Assembly (NCBI RefSeq): GCF_000980875.1
Contig: NZ_LAYO01000093.1
Span: 1 to 63,227, forward strand
Source of the DNA: Leucobacter sp. Ag1
GTDB taxonomy: Bacteria; Actinomycetota; Actinomycetes; Actinomycetales; Microbacteriaceae
DNA: 63,227 bases
Reading direction: 5' to 3'
The notes beneath the pieces are model-generated. The model was not told the DNA's origin. It ran no database searches and saw only the letters and a program-made list of their open reading frames with translations. Shown here piece after piece: positions 61,457-63,227 of this stretch. How positions within the stretch are numbered: the stretch's first letter is position 1; each line of letters opens with the position of its first letter. The position numbers and the translations under genes are program-made.

Positions 61457-61494
61457 CTGAGGCCCTCGATTCCGTTCGGAGTCGAGGGCCTCAG
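61457..61494 (+). terminator. Terminator after tRNA-Ser
   Basis: 13-bp perfect outer stem (61457-61469 with 61482-61494) and an inner TCCG/CGGA pair, followed by ACGTTTTCC. Confidence 0.88.
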
Positions 61495-61699
61495 ACGTTT
61501 TCCTTGCATGATCACGTCTTCTTCGAGCCTCAGTGCGGCCGTTTTCAGGGGCTGTGGCCCGCCGAACGCCCCTCCAGCAGGGGCTTCTTCAAGCGAAGTT
61601 CGGCTCGGAGCTCCTCGCCGCTACTTCTGTGGCGGAAGATGGCCGGCTGCTCACCTCAGAGCCTCATCATTGAGGGGCTCGAAGGTCATGCGGTCAGCC
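61495..61699. other. Noncoding stretch, no gene recognised
   Basis: About 205 bp between the tRNA-Ser terminator and the terminator of the reductase gene. Open frames cross it but show no family motif, ribosome site or conserved pattern. Could be a decayed gene; nothing supports one strongly. Confidence 0.5.
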
Positions 61700-61735
61700 C
61701 GTTGCTGAACGGGATGAAGTCCCCGTTCAGCAACG
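61700..61735 (-). terminator. Hairpin after the NmrA-like reductase gene
   Basis: 14-bp perfect stem (61700-61713 with 61722-61735), 8-nt loop, 10 nt after the stop. No T tract. Confidence 0.7.
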
Positions 61736-61745
61736 AACCGAGGTG

Positions 61746-62591
61746 TCAGGCTCCCGCGCGAAGGCCCTCGACCAGCGGGGTGGTGGGGCGACCGATCAGG
61801 CGTGCGAGGGTACCGTCGGTGTCGGCGAGTGCGCCGTCGCGGATGCCCGCGTCGAGGGTCGCCACGAAGCCGGCGGTGCCTTCGTCGAGGCCGACGGAGC
61901 GCAGGGCGGAGACCTGCTCGTCGAAGCTCAGCGGCGCGTAGCTCACTTCGCGGCCGAGGACCTCCGCGAACGCGGCAGCGAGGTCGGAGTAGTTCCAGGC
62001 GACGTCGCCGGCCAGCTCGTACACCTCGCCGATGTGGCCGTCTTCGAGCAGCACGACGGCGGCAGCATCCGCGAAGTCCTTGCGGCTCGCCGACGCGACG
62101 CGCCCGTCCCCGGCACCGGCCGACAGGACTCCGGTCTGGGCGGCCGTGGCGAGGTCGCCCAGGTAGTTCTCGGTGTACCAGTTGTTGCGCAGGATCACGG
62201 CGGGCAGGCCGGAGGCGACGATGGCCTCCTCGGTGGCCTTGTGCTCGGGGGCGAGCACGAGATCGCTCGTGGTGGCCTTGGGGGCGCTGGTGTACACGAA
62301 CTTCGCCACTCCGGCGGCGGCCGCGGCGTCGATCACGGCGCGGTGCTGCGCGACACGCTGGCCCACCTCCGACCCCGACACGAGCATGACCGTATCGACG
62401 CCCTCGAGCGCAGCAGCGATCGAGGAGGCATCGGTGTAGTCGAGGTGCACGGCGCGGACACCGAGGTCGGCGGCCTTCGAGACATCGCGCGCTCCGGCGA
62501 TGATCTGGTCCGCCGATGCGCCGCGCTCGAGCAGGCTCTCGACGATCAGGCGACCGAGCTGGCCGGTGGCTCCGGTGACGAGGATGGTCAT
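61746..62591 (-). CDS. NmrA/QorB-like NAD(P)H-binding reductase
   Basis: 281 residues, ATG after AAAGGACACC. Rossmann start TILVTGATGQLGRLIVESLL, then VDTVMLVSGSEVGQRVAQH, FVYTSAPKATTSDL and ILRNNWYTENYLGDL, the atypical short-chain dehydrogenase (QorB, quinone reductase 2) group. Divergent from an HxlR regulator, a pair often used to answer quinones or electrophiles. Confidence 0.92.
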   Translation of the reverse strand: MTILVTGATGQLGRLIVESLLERGASADQIIAGARDVSKAADLGVRAVHLDYTDASSIAAALEGVDTVMLVSGSEVGQRVAQHRAVIDAAAAAGVAKFVYTSAPKATTSDLVLAPEHKATEEAIVASGLPAVILRNNWYTENYLGDLATAAQTGVLSAGAGDGRVASASRKDFADAAAVVLLEDGHIGEVYELAGDVAWNYSDLAAAFAEVLGREVSYAPLSFDEQVSALRSVGLDEGTAGFVATLDAGIRDGALADTDGTLARLIGRPTTPLVEGLRAGA

Positions 62592-62658
62592 GAGGTGTCC
62601 TTTCGTAGGTGACACGATCAACAACCCCCCGATGCGCCCATAACATTCCGCTCTATGG

Positions 62659-62681
62659 GTACCCACTTTGAAGTAAGGTAC
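62659..62681. promoter_or_regulatory. Dyad between reductase and hxlR, candidate HxlR operator
   Basis: GTACC-N13-GGTAC within the 94-bp divergent gap, partly symmetric inside. It ends 4 nt before the hxlR start, so binding would block that gene and reach the reductase promoter. Confidence 0.5.
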
Positions 62682-62685
62682 GCAC

Positions 62686-63177
62686 ATGACGGTGAGTTTT
62701 GCGGAGATCAAGGCGTCGACGCCGATGGCGTTCGAACCCGGATGCTCGACCCGGGTCGTCCTCGACCACATCATGAGCAAATGGGGGGTGCTGGTGCTCG
62801 CCGCGCTCTCCGACGGGACGCGGCGCTGGGGCGAGCTGCGCCGAGAGGTCATCGGCATCAGCGAGAAGATGCTCGCGACGACGCTGCGCACCCTGGCAGA
62901 CGACGGGATCGTGCATCGCGAGTCGTTCCCGACGGTGCCTCCTCACGTCGAGTACAGCCTCACACCGCTCGGACGCGATCTGATGGAGCGGATGCTGCCG
63001 CTGATCGAATGGGTCGCCGACCACTCGGACGGGATGCTGGGACGCTCCTCGGGTGCGGCCGGATCTCCGGGAGAGAATTCTGGACGGCGCGCGGCGTCCT
63101 CACTGGTCGGATCCGGACCGACGTCCCCTGAGGCGTCAGTGGCCGGCACGGCCGCCGCGATCCCGGCCGAGGCCTGA
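62686..63177 (+). CDS. HxlR-family transcriptional regulator
   Basis: 163 residues. Winged helix: CSTRVVLDHIMSKWGVLVLAAL, RRWGELRREVIGISEKMLATTLRTLADDGIVHRE, PHVEYSLTPLGRDLMERM. Cys20 stands at the place where HxlR/YodB-type redox sensors keep a reactive cysteine, so quinone or thiol sensing is possible. A 50-residue Ala/Ser/Gly tail is probably disordered. Divergent from the QorB-like gene. Confidence 0.92.
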   Translation: MTVSFAEIKASTPMAFEPGCSTRVVLDHIMSKWGVLVLAALSDGTRRWGELRREVIGISEKMLATTLRTLADDGIVHRESFPTVPPHVEYSLTPLGRDLMERMLPLIEWVADHSDGMLGRSSGAAGSPGENSGRRAASSLVGSGPTSPEASVAGTAAAIPAEA

Positions 63178-63183
63178 TCGTCA

Positions 63184-63227
63184 ACGCATGAGGCCCCGCT
63201 TCCGAGCGGAAGCGGGGCCTCATGCGT
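63184..63227 (+). terminator. Hairpin after hxlR, ends at window edge
   Basis: 21-bp perfect stem with a 2-nt centre, starting 7 nt after the stop codon. What follows is outside the window. Confidence 0.75.

Noticed and set aside
61331-61708. Open frame across tRNA-Ser and its terminator
   Set aside because: Runs through a clear tRNA and hairpin; no family motif.

Overview
The window is high-GC DNA (about 70 % by eye) from an actinobacterium. Several things point to the family Microbacteriaceae, possibly near Leucobacter: the tRNA-Trp/secE/nusG/rplK/rplA block, many GTG starts, ATGA/GTGA stop-start overlaps, LAxTG (class E) sortase signals, and a type VII secretion (T7SS) locus linked to a Ser/Thr kinase. 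The genus is a guess from gene content only.

Left part (1-19.3 kb): a T7SS and envelope-signalling island. An RDD membrane protein (cut by the window edge) and an EccD-like protein read leftward. A second EccD, EccB and the mycosin MycP read rightward. Abutting MycP tail to tail is a six-gene leftward operon starting at 19285: Ser/Thr kinase, 2016-residue Ig-like exoprotein, MoxR ATPase, DUF58 protein, transglutaminase-fold protein lacking its catalytic Cys and His, and an Ala/Pro-rich tail-anchored protein with three acidic-Thr-hydrophobic motifs. EccC, EccE and WXG100 substrates are not in the window.

19.4-24.6 kb is housekeeping: rplA, rplK, nusG, secE and tRNA-Trp leftward, then an aminotransferase and an exported esterase rightward. 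24.6-28.6 kb is a TetR, YhgE and degenerate-ATPase cluster with clear operators. 28.6-30.6 kb holds two unrecognised genes, a two-helix membrane protein and a 502-residue helical protein. 30.6-35.9 kb holds MFS/MarR, VOC/HxlR/reductase genes, an 11-residue-repeat coiled-coil protein and small DUF proteins.

36-43 kb: class III aminotransferase and divergent PucR regulator, Maf, a two-gene ABC exporter, and a TRAM-domain RNA methyltransferase. 43-52 kb: a sigma factor fused to a zinc-binding anti-sigma domain, membrane helix and external domain; two LAxTG wall proteins; a methyltransferase, a DUF1361-type membrane protein and a pentapeptide protein.

52-59 kb: agmatine deiminase, a TetR regulator and a complete five-gene Opp/Dpp-type importer. 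The deiminase and importer promoters share four copies of one 16-bp operator, so they look like one regulon. 59-63.2 kb: a double GNAT enzyme, tRNA-Met, tRNA-Thr and tRNA-Ser, a small membrane protein, and a divergent NmrA-type reductase/HxlR pair. No rRNA, CRISPR array, insertion sequence or prophage gene was seen.
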